Assembly: GCA_029265125.1 (NCBI GenBank)
Contig: JAJUJX010000005.1
Location: 124,001-188,000, forward strand
DNA length: 64,000 nucleotides
From: Tolumonas sp008015085
Lineage (GTDB): Bacteria; Pseudomonadota; Gammaproteobacteria; Enterobacterales; Aeromonadaceae
Reading direction: 5' to 3'
Positions 52,602 through 60,932 of the stretch are shown here, in pieces. Position numbers and translations under genes: made by a program. The first letter of the stretch is position 1, and each line of letters opens with the position of its first letter. The notes under the pieces were generated by a model. It had not been told where the DNA came from and searched no databases. It saw only the letters and a program-made list of their open reading frames with translations.

Positions 52602-54104
52602 CTATTCCCAGTATGGCTGCATACCAATCCCTCGCTGGCGGATCTGATCCAGCTCGATCAACCGGGGCTTCAGTTCCTGCTGCAACCAGTCATTCAGTTC
52701 CTGCTGATGCGGACATCCCATATTATTTGCTGCTTCAAAGATCCACTCAATATGTTCCAGGTCCGAGAGACGACCTAACATATTCAGCCAAGGTAACCGG
52801 AAGCCTTGCTGCCGCTCTGTATCAAACAACGCGGCAAAACAAACCCCCACTTGCAAGTTGTGTCGCAACAACTCACGTAAACGCTGATAACTGGCATGAT
52901 CAAGCGACTCCCCCAGACGGGAAAGCGACAGCAATTCCTGCCAGCTGTTATCCAATGCAACCCCGGCCAGTGAATGAATCGGTTGCACCAATGCCGGGCT
53001 ATCAGGCACAACTACTTGATGTAATGCCAGCCATGAAGAAAGTTTTAGCAACGTCTGACAATAACGGGCAGAAAGCAGTAACGCTTTCGTCTGCTCGATA
53101 GTTGGTAAAGCCGCATCGTGGCGTTCGACCTCACTGGTTAGTTCATGCTGGCATGGTGCATTGCGCAACATCTGGCGATATTCAAACTGCATACGCTGTA
53201 AAACCAGCGCCTCATCCAGCCATGAAAACTGTTCCACCAGCCACTGCAGATCCATTTCCCAGTCAACCGGAGTTAATGCTTCATATACCTGGCCATAAAG
53301 CAGCCGGGTATGCTGGATCAGTGATATCGCACTACGCAATTGTAATAAGGCACCGATAGATTGCTGTTGCAGATAGAGCTGTTCATGATACTGCCAGTGG
53401 CGCAGCGCATAGCGTAAAGCAGCCAGCAACCCATCTCTTGCTGTCATGTCCGACACAACAGGTACAAATCCCATACGTCGAACATCAGGATCAGAACTCA
53501 GTCCGGCCAGGCGATAACCGCGTTGTGCTTTAGAAATACTGCCCAGTTGCCAGCCTGGGCGGGTAACCAGTCGTTTTGCCAACTCGAATAAAGGTTCGAC
53601 CGGGCCATTGATAATTTCCAGTTCAACTTCATTAATCGGTTCACGCTGGCCATTCGCATCGATAAAGCCAATGTCATAGGCCACTTCAATCACAGAGTCT
53701 TTTTGCAAAGACACCGTCCAAGTGCGACGATGAAAGTCGGTACGGAATAGTGTCTGCAACGATTGTTGCAGCGCACCGACATCGAGATCTGCCGGCCAAA
53801 TCTCTTTGGGAAAAGCACGCAGATCCGGCCATGTATCATTCGTCGGTAAGGTATATTCAGGCCGCTGATGCAAACCGCCGATAACCTGTCCGGCTAGTTT
53901 GATAGTCTGCTCATGCTGGCCGTTATAGGTACGGATCCGCAAACCACAATCCAGTGCCCGAAGCTGCTGATCTGCGGTATCGAAATAGATGTTCTCCAGC
54001 TGCTGATCCTGCTGCTTTATCACTTCCAACACACTTAGTGTCTGTTCCAGATGGGAAAACACATCGTCAGCGACCAGAAATTTTAATTCAACTTCATTGC
54101 TCAT
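52602..54104 (-). CDS. ygiF: Inorganic triphosphatase, CYTH-CHAD protein (YgiF)
   Basis: This 500-residue protein has an amino-terminal CYTH tunnel domain (about residues 1-205) with the EXEXK signature EVELKF at 4-9, and a carboxy-terminal helical CHAD domain (about 215-490). YgiF of E. coli hydrolyses inorganic triphosphate with magnesium; the CHAD part is linked to polyphosphate binding. Length is somewhat above E. coli YgiF (433). It stands alone between rho and exeBA. The CYTH call is firm; the exact substrate is by homology. Confidence 0.88.
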   Translation of the reverse strand: MSNEVELKFLVADDVFSHLEQTLSVLEVIKQQDQQLENIYFDTADQQLRALDCGLRIRTYNGQHEQTIKLAGQVIGGLHQRPEYTLPTNDTWPDLRAFPKEIWPADLDVGALQQSLQTLFRTDFHRRTWTVSLQKDSVIEVAYDIGFIDANGQREPINEVELEIINGPVEPLFELAKRLVTRPGWQLGSISKAQRGYRLAGLSSDPDVRRMGFVPVVSDMTARDGLLAALRYALRHWQYHEQLYLQQQSIGALLQLRSAISLIQHTRLLYGQVYEALTPVDWEMDLQWLVEQFSWLDEALVLQRMQFEYRQMLRNAPCQHELTSEVERHDAALPTIEQTKALLLSARYCQTLLKLSSWLALHQVVVPDSPALVQPIHSLAGVALDNSWQELLSLSRLGESLDHASYQRLRELLRHNLQVGVCFAALFDTERQQGFRLPWLNMLGRLSDLEHIEWIFEAANNMGCPHQQELNDWLQQELKPRLIELDQIRQRGIGMQPYWE

Positions 54105-54200
54105 GCAGGTCTCTCCGGCCAGCTAAGTACAGCATCAGCCACTATTGATTTATTTAGCTTTCAACTCAATTGGTTATAGTGTACTCGTAAATATTGGCTT

Positions 54201-54929
54201 TCAATATCCTTGCCAGTCTGTCAGCGCATTTAAACTAAAACTTTGCGAGCCAACCCGAAAAATACTGGCTTCAGGTTCAATCCTAAGCAACACAACCCCC
54301 GCGGCAACTTCATCACCTTCATGATAATCGCGGCCATTGATGTTGATAGTCCGGTTCGCTGATACAGAAGAATAGACATGCGAACCGTATTTCATCGCAG
54401 GAACCTGCTGACTGATCCGGGCTGGTAAGGCCGCCAGCGGAGTGGCATCCTGCGATTCGCTAGCCGGTTCCGAGGTTACCGGAAGATGTTCTGATTGGGC
54501 TGTTTCATTGACTGCCTGCATAAACCGCTTTTCCAACGAATTGCGGGTATCTACAGGTTCTGGGGACGAATCGTCATTTTCAGCTGTTTTATCAACGACC
54601 GGAGCTGACTCGGCTGGTGTGTCGGCTATATCACTCTCCGGCACGGCGTAAGGTAATGGTTCAGTAACAAATTCATAATCCGGTTTAACCGGTGTGAACG
54701 GAAGCTCAGTCGCCTGAGGCACTTCCACTCGCTGCATTACCGGTTTGTTATTTAATAGATGCCAGCCATAATTCGTTGCGATACCCAATGCCGCAAAAAG
54801 TGGTAAACCTAACCCCCATACCAGCCAATGTGCTCTACCGCTTCTTTCTCCATGCAGTCGTTCTGGCATGAAAAAATGAGCCTGTTCTACCCTTTTCGCC
54901 TGACGGGAGGCCGATGTAAGTAATGACAT
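54201..54929 (-). CDS. exeB: Type II secretion assembly protein GspB/ExeB
   Basis: This 242-residue bitopic inner-membrane protein has a cytoplasmic amino terminus (about 1-34), one transmembrane helix at about residues 35-55 (LVWGLGLPLFAALGIATNYG), a long Pro/Glu/Ser-rich periplasmic linker, and a carboxy-terminal GspB domain with NRTININGRDYHEGDEVA near 185-202. With ExeA it places the ExeD secretin in the cell wall. The start overlaps the exeA stop (TAATG), as expected for a coupled pair. The linker is low in conservation. Confidence 0.9.
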   Translation of the reverse strand: MSLLTSASRQAKRVEQAHFFMPERLHGERSGRAHWLVWGLGLPLFAALGIATNYGWHLLNNKPVMQRVEVPQATELPFTPVKPDYEFVTEPLPYAVPESDIADTPAESAPVVDKTAENDDSSPEPVDTRNSLEKRFMQAVNETAQSEHLPVTSEPASESQDATPLAALPARISQQVPAMKYGSHVYSSVSANRTININGRDYHEGDEVAAGVVLLRIEPEASIFRVGSQSFSLNALTDWQGY

Positions 54930-56557
54930 TAGCTGGCTCCTTCCGAATCATCTGATTCATCATTGGTTGCAATCGTCTGCTGTGCAGGAATGCGCCCATT
55001 CAAACGAGGCACCGCTTCCCGACTACGAATACTTAAACGCAGTAAAGTCTGTTCACCGGCAACACCATCTGCCGATAAACCTTCCTGTTTCTGGAACTGG
55101 CGAACCTTGTTTTCCAACGGTGCATCAAAACGGGTGACTTTATTACGTACCGGCTGGCGTAACGCCTGGCTGACTTTCGTTTCCAGCCACTGAATATCGT
55201 CTGCACCACTTCGTTTTGAAATTAGGGTTGTTCCACTCTCTGGCATACGCCAAAGCACGGTGTAATCCTGATCCCAGACTTTATTAAGCCACTCAATTGA
55301 TACCTTCCAGTGCTGGCTGCCCAGCAGTAAATCGGCCTGATTGTCTGCCACATGTAACAACACCGCATACATTTCCCGACCATTTTCTTCTGCCAGATGG
55401 ACTACAGCCGGATAATTCAGTTTGGTGACATCCGCCAGCGAGCCCTGGGCCTGGATACACCCTAAATTAGCTCGTATCGCGGAATCGCAGGTAGCTTCAT
55501 CAATCGCGGTTTCAAATCCCCAGACCCGATATAATTGCTGCATGGCCTGATCTTCATAGGCCGCTTCGTTAGCCGCACGATCAAAACGTTTCAGTAATTT
55601 GGCATCTGGCGGTAGTTGTACTGGTACCATCACTTTTTTAATCGGTGGCTGGGGTAAAACCCCCCAGTGCTGCCAGCCGAACCAACCAGCAGATAACACC
55701 AGCAGGCAGGAAAATACAAACGCCAGCAATGAACCCAGACCGCCCTCATCACGCACGCCGGTCGCTTCATACGCGGCCTGTGCCAGCAATTTCTGATTGA
55801 TCCGCTCAGAACCAGCTGCATAAGCGCCCAGCAAGGCACGCTCACAGATCAGATTGATCACCCGCGGGATCCCGCCACTCAGACGATGTAATGCACGGAT
55901 CGCTGACGGAGTGAAAATGGGCTGCAGACAGCCCGCCACCTGCAAACGAAAGCGGACATAGGAATCCACATCATTCAAATCCAGTGGCAACAGGTGATAG
56001 CGTGCCGTGATACGTTGCGCCAGCTGACGCAGCAACGGCTGACGTAGCAGTTGTTGTAATTCCGGCTGACCAATCAAGACAATCTGCAACAACTTGGCAT
56101 CGTCCGTTTCCAGATTGGTGAGCAAGCGCAGTTGTTCCAATACTTCCGGCAGCAGATGCTGTGCTTCATCGATAACCAGCAAGGTTTTTCGCCCTGCCTG
56201 ATGATTTTTCAACAGGAACTGATGCAAAGTATCAAACAGTGATTTCAGCGTGGCCGGTTGATCATACGGCAGAGAAAATGCCTCACAAACCGATGCCAGC
56301 AGATCTTCCGTCGTCAGTGATGGATTCAGGATAAACGCCAGATCCGTATCTTCCGGTAGCTGCTGACGCAGACAACGGGATACCGTCGTTTTACCCGTAC
56401 CTACTTCCCCTGTCAGCAGCACAAAACCACCGCCATCACGCAGGCCATATAACAGATGTGTCAGAGCTTCAGTATGACGCTCACTCATGTAGAGATATTT
56501 AGGATTCGGCGATATCGAGAAAGGGTTATCAGCCAAACCAAAGAACGCTTTATACAT
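54929..56557 (-). CDS. exeA: Type II secretion assembly ATPase GspA/ExeA
   Basis: This 542-residue inner-membrane ATPase has an AAA domain (Walker A GEVGTGKTTVSRC near residue 50, Walker B LLVIDEAQHL near 124, and SGGIPRVINLICERAL near 229). A transmembrane helix lies at about residues 275-300, and the periplasmic part ends in a peptidoglycan-binding domain (VRQFQKQEGLSADGVAGEQTLLRL split around 495-515). I use ATG 56557 (MYKAFFGLADNPF), which matches the usual ExeA start, over an upstream start 20 codons earlier. With ExeB it helps assemble the type II secretin. The structural exeC-N genes are not here. Confidence 0.92.
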   Translation of the reverse strand: MYKAFFGLADNPFSISPNPKYLYMSERHTEALTHLLYGLRDGGGFVLLTGEVGTGKTTVSRCLRQQLPEDTDLAFILNPSLTTEDLLASVCEAFSLPYDQPATLKSLFDTLHQFLLKNHQAGRKTLLVIDEAQHLLPEVLEQLRLLTNLETDDAKLLQIVLIGQPELQQLLRQPLLRQLAQRITARYHLLPLDLNDVDSYVRFRLQVAGCLQPIFTPSAIRALHRLSGGIPRVINLICERALLGAYAAGSERINQKLLAQAAYEATGVRDEGGLGSLLAFVFSCLLVLSAGWFGWQHWGVLPQPPIKKVMVPVQLPPDAKLLKRFDRAANEAAYEDQAMQQLYRVWGFETAIDEATCDSAIRANLGCIQAQGSLADVTKLNYPAVVHLAEENGREMYAVLLHVADNQADLLLGSQHWKVSIEWLNKVWDQDYTVLWRMPESGTTLISKRSGADDIQWLETKVSQALRQPVRNKVTRFDAPLENKVRQFQKQEGLSADGVAGEQTLLRLSIRSREAVPRLNGRIPAQQTIATNDESDDSEGAS

Positions 56558-56658
56558 ATAGTTAGAAGATCCCGTAAATGCTGGTCGCAGAGTAATCTGC
56601 AGCACGTCCGAAGTCAAAAGCAGGCTATAATCCGCTTAAGCAAACGGAGGAAAAATAA

Positions 56659-57891
56659 GTGCAGATATATCTGGTTGGCGGAGCGGTGCGAGACAGTTTA
56701 TTAGGGCTACCGGTTACTGAACGCGATTATGTCGTGGTGGGTAGTGAAGCTCAGACCTTAATCGATCAAGGGTTTCAGCCCGTCGGCCGCGATTTTCCGG
56801 TTTTTCTGCATCCTCAAACTAAAGAGGAATATGCCCTCGCCCGCATTGAACGCAAACAAGGCAAAGGCTACACCGGTTTTGCCTGCTATGCCGCACCCGA
56901 TGTCACTCTGGAGCAAGATCTGCTGCGCCGGGATCTGACTATCAACGCAATCGCTCAGGATCAAAACGGTCAGTTGCATGATCCCTATGGTGGGATCGAT
57001 GATCTAAATAACCGGGTATTACGTCATATATCTCCGGCATTCAGTGAAGACCCGCTACGGGTATTGCGGGTAGCCCGTTTTGCAGCCCGTTTCCATCATC
57101 TGGGTTTTTATATTGCACCGGAAACACTGGAGCTGATGCGTAAACTCAGTCGCAGCGGAGAATTGAATCACCTGACACCGGAGCGCATCTGGAAAGAGCT
57201 GGATAAAGTGCTGGTTGGACGTAATCCGCAGATCTTTTTCGAGATCCTGCATGATTGCGAAGCCTTGAATGTGCTGCTGCCGGAAGTGGATGCCCTGTTC
57301 GGCATTCCGGCCCGCCCAGACTGGCATCCGGAAGTAGACACGGGTGTGCATGTCATGATGGCATTACGTGAAGCTAGCCTGCGCAGTGATGATCTGGCGG
57401 TACGCTTTGCCACGCTCTGCCACGATCTGGGAAAGGCTCAAACGCCATCACACATTTTACCCAGCCATCATGGGCATGGTGAACGTGGCCTTCCCTTGAT
57501 CCGGGAACTGTGCAAACGGCTCAGAGTACCCAACGATTGCCGTGATGTAGCACTACTGGTCAGTGAATTACACTCGCAGATACATACGGCGTTACAGCTA
57601 CGCCCGGCCACCATGCTGAAGCTGTTTGACCGGCTGGATGTCTGGCGCAAACCAGATCGACTCAATCAGTTGCTGCTCAGCTGCCAGGCCGATTTTTATG
57701 GCCGCCTTGGCTTTGCAGAACGAGAATACCCAGAGCCAGACTATGTGAGACAAGCCTACGAAGCAGCTGCGGCGGTCGCTGTAAAACCGATCATCGAAGC
57801 CGGTTATACCGGTGAGGCAATACGGCTGCAGTTAAGCCGCCGCCGTATCTTTGCGATAAGAGATGTGCATTGTCGCTGGAACGATAAATAA
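56659..57891 (+). CDS. cca: Multifunctional CCA tRNA nucleotidyltransferase
   Basis: This 410-residue enzyme adds or repairs the CCA end of tRNAs without a template. The class II nucleotidyltransferase site is YLVGGAVRDSLLG near residue 4, then ERDYVVVG with the catalytic aspartates. RRDLTINAIA lies near 90, the nucleotide-selecting motif EDPLRVLRVARFAARF is near 132, and a carboxy-terminal HD domain with CHDLGKAQTP near 252 gives phosphohydrolase activity, as in E. coli Cca (412). The start is GTG with ACGGAGG 8 bases upstream. It is divergent from exeA and convergent with folK. Confidence 0.95.
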   Translation: MQIYLVGGAVRDSLLGLPVTERDYVVVGSEAQTLIDQGFQPVGRDFPVFLHPQTKEEYALARIERKQGKGYTGFACYAAPDVTLEQDLLRRDLTINAIAQDQNGQLHDPYGGIDDLNNRVLRHISPAFSEDPLRVLRVARFAARFHHLGFYIAPETLELMRKLSRSGELNHLTPERIWKELDKVLVGRNPQIFFEILHDCEALNVLLPEVDALFGIPARPDWHPEVDTGVHVMMALREASLRSDDLAVRFATLCHDLGKAQTPSHILPSHHGHGERGLPLIRELCKRLRVPNDCRDVALLVSELHSQIHTALQLRPATMLKLFDRLDVWRKPDRLNQLLLSCQADFYGRLGFAEREYPEPDYVRQAYEAAAAVAVKPIIEAGYTGEAIRLQLSRRRIFAIRDVHCRWNDK

Positions 57892-57895
57892 TCGC

Positions 57896-58384
57896 TTATT
57901 GCCAGTCAAAAACTACGGTGCGCAGTGGCTGACGACTGGCATCGTACTCTTTCCACAATTGCGCCAGTGTCATTTCTGCCAGCGGATGACGCCACTCAGG
58001 TGCCAATTCAGCAAATGGCCGCAGCACAAAGGCATTGAGTAATATCTCACTGCGCGGCAATTCTACTGGTTGAGTAACCACCTGCTCATCATACGCCAGC
58101 AAATCCAGATCCAGTTTGCGGCCTGAAAATTTTTTTGCATCTGCCGGGCGGCCATGCGCAAATTCAATGGCTCGCAGTTGCGCAGCGACTTCAGCCACAG
58201 ACTGGAGAGTCTCTGCAGCGATGACCAGATTATAAAAAGGCGCTCCTGCAAAGCCGACAGCATCACTCTCGTACACTGTTGAACAGCGGCAATTGGAAAA
58301 TACCTGCTGCAACGCCTGCCAGCCTGCCCGCAGATAACGCTCCCGTTCGATGTTAGAACCCACACCGATAAATATACGGGCCAT
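57896..58384 (-). CDS. folK: 2-amino-4-hydroxy-6-hydroxymethyldihydropteridine pyrophosphokinase
   Basis: This 162-residue HPPK transfers pyrophosphate from ATP to the pterin, two steps before dihydropteroate in folate synthesis. The conserved GVGSNIERERYLR is near residue 7, the pterin-binding VYESDAVGFAGAPFYN near 43, and the magnesium/ATP segment with RKLDLDLLAYD near 90. It overlaps folB by one base (TAATG), so the two are translationally coupled. Length is typical. In many relatives folB lies beside plsY and tsaD, as here. Confidence 0.93.
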   Translation of the reverse strand: MARIFIGVGSNIERERYLRAGWQALQQVFSNCRCSTVYESDAVGFAGAPFYNLVIAAETLQSVAEVAAQLRAIEFAHGRPADAKKFSGRKLDLDLLAYDEQVVTQPVELPRSEILLNAFVLRPFAELAPEWRHPLAEMTLAQLWKEYDASRQPLRTVVFDWQ

Positions 58385-58734
58385 TATGCCTCCCGAATGA
58401 TCTCAACACCGACACCCCGGGCATTCACAACCGCACCCGGTTTGGTCACCCGCACGCGCACCCGCAATACTGGAAACTCACTCAACAGCAGTTGAGCCGT
58501 CTGTTCGGCGACGGCCTCAACCAGCCCGATAGGACGCGTACTGATCATATCAGTGACCCGCTTAGACACAGCCGCATAATCCAGCGCCAGCGACATATCG
58601 TCCTGCTCACCAGCAGCCTGTGTATCAAAATCCATTTCCAGATCAATAACCAGTTTCTGAGTGATCTGCTTTTCCCACTCATACACACCTATCGTGCAAT
58701 AAACTTCGAGATGATCGATAAAGACTTTATCCAT
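58384..58734 (-). CDS. folB: Dihydroneopterin aldolase
   Basis: This 116-residue enzyme splits dihydroneopterin to the hydroxymethylpterin used by FolK. Recognisable features are DKVFIDHLEVYCTIGVYEWEK (2-22; with the catalytic tyrosine of the family further on), DYAAVSKRVTD near 52, and LVEAVAEQTAQLLL near 72. It forms an octamer in relatives. It lies upstream of folK in a two-gene folate operon and is divergent from plsY. Confidence 0.93.
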   Translation of the reverse strand: MDKVFIDHLEVYCTIGVYEWEKQITQKLVIDLEMDFDTQAAGEQDDMSLALDYAAVSKRVTDMISTRPIGLVEAVAEQTAQLLLSEFPVLRVRVRVTKPGAVVNARGVGVEIIREA

Positions 58735-58839
58735 GTTTTAACCTAATTCTGCTAATCTGGACGGAGGATTGTTGGCATGGATCATACTCCAGCCAGCGCC
58801 AATAGAAAAACAGAGTCCGCAGCCAACGTCAGGAGACCT

Positions 58840-59451
58840 ATGCTCGCTCTCACTTTCGCTATGACAGGTATAGCCTATCTGCTGGGTTCCGTCAGTAATG
58901 CGGTATTAATCAGCCGGTTCTATGCTTTACCCGATCCGCGTGAATATGGATCCCATAATCCGGGAGCCACCAACGTACTGCGTTCCGGCAGGAAAATAGC
59001 CGCACTGTTGGTACTGCTGCTGGACATGCTCAAAGGTACTATTCCGGTTTATTTTGCCTGGTATCTGGATATTCCACCCATTTATCTTGGCTTTATTGGT
59101 ATTGCCGCTTGCCTCGGGCATATGTATCCGCTCTATTTCCAGTTCCGCGGAGGAAAAGGAGTCGCGACTGCACTGGGCACCCTGCTGCCTATCGGCCTCG
59201 ATATGGGCAGTTTCATGATAGCCACCTGGCTGATTGTTCTCATGCTGACCGGCTATTCCTCGCTGGCGGCTATCAGTGCCGCGTTACTGGCACCGATTTA
59301 TACCTATTGCCTGAAACCAGAGTACACCTTACCGGTATCCATGCTGTGCGGCTTGATCATCCTACGCCATCATGAAAATATCACCCGACTGCTGCATAAC
59401 TGTGAACCGCGGATCTGGCCACGACACCCGTTAAAGCGTCACAGCCGCTAA
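58840..59451 (+). CDS. plsY: Glycerol-3-phosphate acyltransferase PlsY
   Basis: This 203-residue inner-membrane enzyme transfers an acyl group from acyl-phosphate to glycerol-3-phosphate. About five hydrophobic helices are present, with the cytoplasmic motifs GSHNPGATNVLRSG near residue 39, FRGGKGVAT near 102 and a third near RHHENITRL 178. I use ATG 58840 with AGGAG four bases upstream; the protein then aligns with E. coli PlsY (205). An ATG at 58777 also has a GGAGG and would add 21 residues, so it is a live alternative. It overlaps the convergent tsaD by 21 bases. Confidence 0.9.
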   Translation: MLALTFAMTGIAYLLGSVSNAVLISRFYALPDPREYGSHNPGATNVLRSGRKIAALLVLLLDMLKGTIPVYFAWYLDIPPIYLGFIGIAACLGHMYPLYFQFRGGKGVATALGTLLPIGLDMGSFMIATWLIVLMLTGYSSLAAISAALLAPIYTYCLKPEYTLPVSMLCGLIILRHHENITRLLHNCEPRIWPRHPLKRHSR

Positions 59452-60450
59452 CGTTTCCAGATTCCAGCGGGGCTGCACTACAATCTCCAGCCCAGTGGTA
59501 TGACCCGCTTTCAGACGCTGCATACCAGCAAACGCAATCATCGCACCGTTATCGGTACAGAATTCCGGGCGAGGATAGAACACTTCACCACCCAGCTTGC
59601 TCATCAGCTCTGCCAGCTGGCTACGCAACTGCTTGTTCGCACTCACACCACCGGCAATCACCAGACGTTTCAGCCCGGTTTCCTGTAAAGCGCGTTTGCA
59701 CTTAATCGCCAGTGTATCCACCACGGCTGACTGAAACGCATGCGCAATATCCGCACGGGTTTGATCGTCAGATCCCTGACTGTGGATCGTATTCGCAGCG
59801 AAGGTTTTCAACCCGGAAAAACTGAAATCCAGTCCAGGACGATCTGTCATCGGCCGCGGGAAGACAAAGCGCCCGGCGGTACCCTGCTCTGCCAGTCTGG
59901 ACAACGCTGCTCCGCCTGGATAATCCAGCCCCAGTAACTTAGCCGTCTTATCAAACGCTTCACCTGCCGCATCATCTATTGATTCGCCAAGGATCTGATA
60001 CTGTCCAATACCATCTACCCGTACCAGCAAGGTGTGCCCGCCAGATACAAGCAACGCGATAAAAGGAAACTCCGGAACCCGCTCTTCCAGCATCGGTGCA
60101 AGCAGATGACCTTCCATATGATGAACCGGGACAGCCGGTTTATTCCAGGCCATCGCCAGTGAACGCGCAATAGTCGCCCCGACCAGCAAAGCACCAACCA
60201 GCCCAGGACCGGCCGTGTAAGCGATCCCGTCAAGATCCTCGGATCGGCAACCCGCCTGTTGCATAGCTGCTTCGATCAACGGCAGCGTTTTGCGGATATG
60301 ATCTCGGCTGGCCAACTCAGGCACCACTCCGCCATAATCCGCATGTAGCTTGATCTGGCTATATAATTGATGAGCGAGGATCCCGCGTTGATCGTCAAAG
60401 ATCGCAATCCCTGTTTCATCACAGGATGTTTCAATGCCCAAAACGCGCAT
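59431..60450 (-). CDS. tsaD: tRNA threonylcarbamoyladenosine synthase subunit TsaD
   Basis: This 339-residue ASKHA protein transfers threonylcarbamoyl to A37 of ANN-decoding tRNAs with TsaB and TsaE. The amino-terminal GIETSCDETGIAIFD is near residue 5, the metal histidines are in HHMEGHLLAPM near 110, SGGHTLLV is near 134, and the carboxy-terminal VIAGGVSANKQLR is near 267. Length matches E. coli TsaD (337). It is divergent from rpsU, the conserved order. Its 3-prime end overlaps plsY. Confidence 0.96.
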   Translation of the reverse strand: MRVLGIETSCDETGIAIFDDQRGILAHQLYSQIKLHADYGGVVPELASRDHIRKTLPLIEAAMQQAGCRSEDLDGIAYTAGPGLVGALLVGATIARSLAMAWNKPAVPVHHMEGHLLAPMLEERVPEFPFIALLVSGGHTLLVRVDGIGQYQILGESIDDAAGEAFDKTAKLLGLDYPGGAALSRLAEQGTAGRFVFPRPMTDRPGLDFSFSGLKTFAANTIHSQGSDDQTRADIAHAFQSAVVDTLAIKCKRALQETGLKRLVIAGGVSANKQLRSQLAELMSKLGGEVFYPRPEFCTDNGAMIAFAGMQRLKAGHTTGLEIVVQPRWNLETLAAVTL

Positions 60451-60540
60451 TTTTCGGTTACTCCGGTAAAATTTCGACCGATTAATGGGGTGCTATGGTA
60501 CATTTCAGCGGTTTTTTACTCCAGCTTGTTCTGATCGGGG

Positions 60541-60570
60541 TTTACATACCCCCATCCATAGGATTAAAAT
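60541..60570 (+). promoter_or_regulatory. Candidate promoter of rpsU-dnaG-rpoD
   Basis: TTTACA at 60541-60546 and TAAAAT at 60565-60570 are 18 bases apart, 66 bases ahead of rpsU. A GGGGT-ttacat-ACCCC hairpin at 60537-60552 overlaps the -35 element. Confidence 0.45.
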
Positions 60571-60635
60571 TCGGCACCATTTTTAGTAAGGCTGACTTTC
60601 AGCCAGAAAAACATTCACACCGAGGTGAAAGGCAC

Positions 60636-60851
60636 ATGCCAGTTATTAAAGTCCGTGAAAACGAACCATTCGACGTAGCTCTGCGTCGCTTCAAACGTTC
60701 CTGCGAAAAAGCAGGTGTTCTGTCAGACGTACGCAGCCGCGAATTCTACGAAAAGCCAACTACTGTTCGTAAACGCGCTAAAGCATCTGCAGTTAAACGT
60801 CACATGAAGAAACTGGCTCGCGAAAACGCACGTCGTAACCGTCTGTACTAA
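60636..60851 (+). CDS. rpsU: 30S ribosomal protein S21
   Basis: This 71-residue basic protein starts MPVIKVRENEPFDVALRRFK and ends in a run rich in Lys and Arg (KKLARENARRNRLY). It matches E. coli S21 over its full length. I place the start at ATG 60636, preceded by GAGGTGAAAGG, rather than at an upstream in-frame ATG. S21 helps 30S initiation on mRNA. It is the first gene of the macromolecular synthesis operon and is followed by an internal terminator. Confidence 0.97.
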   Translation: MPVIKVRENEPFDVALRRFKRSCEKAGVLSDVRSREFYEKPTTVRKRAKASAVKRHMKKLARENARRNRLY

Positions 60852-60877
60852 TTTACAGACCGTTAAGTTTTCTCGAT

Positions 60878-60914
60878 AAGCCGCGCACTCCTCTGATTGC
60901 GCGGCTTGTTTTTA
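60878..60914 (+). terminator. Internal terminator between rpsU and dnaG
   Basis: AAGCCGCGCA (60878-60887) pairs with TGCGCGGCTT (60898-60907), followed by GTTTTTA. A terminator in this position is known in E. coli, where it keeps primase low relative to S21. Confidence 0.9.
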
Positions 60915-60932
60915 TTGGCAGACGGAATTCAG

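Noticed and set aside
54965..55050. Possible extra peptidoglycan-related small gene inside exeA on the plus strand
   Set aside because: It is antisense to the exeA peptidoglycan-binding domain and has no independent support.
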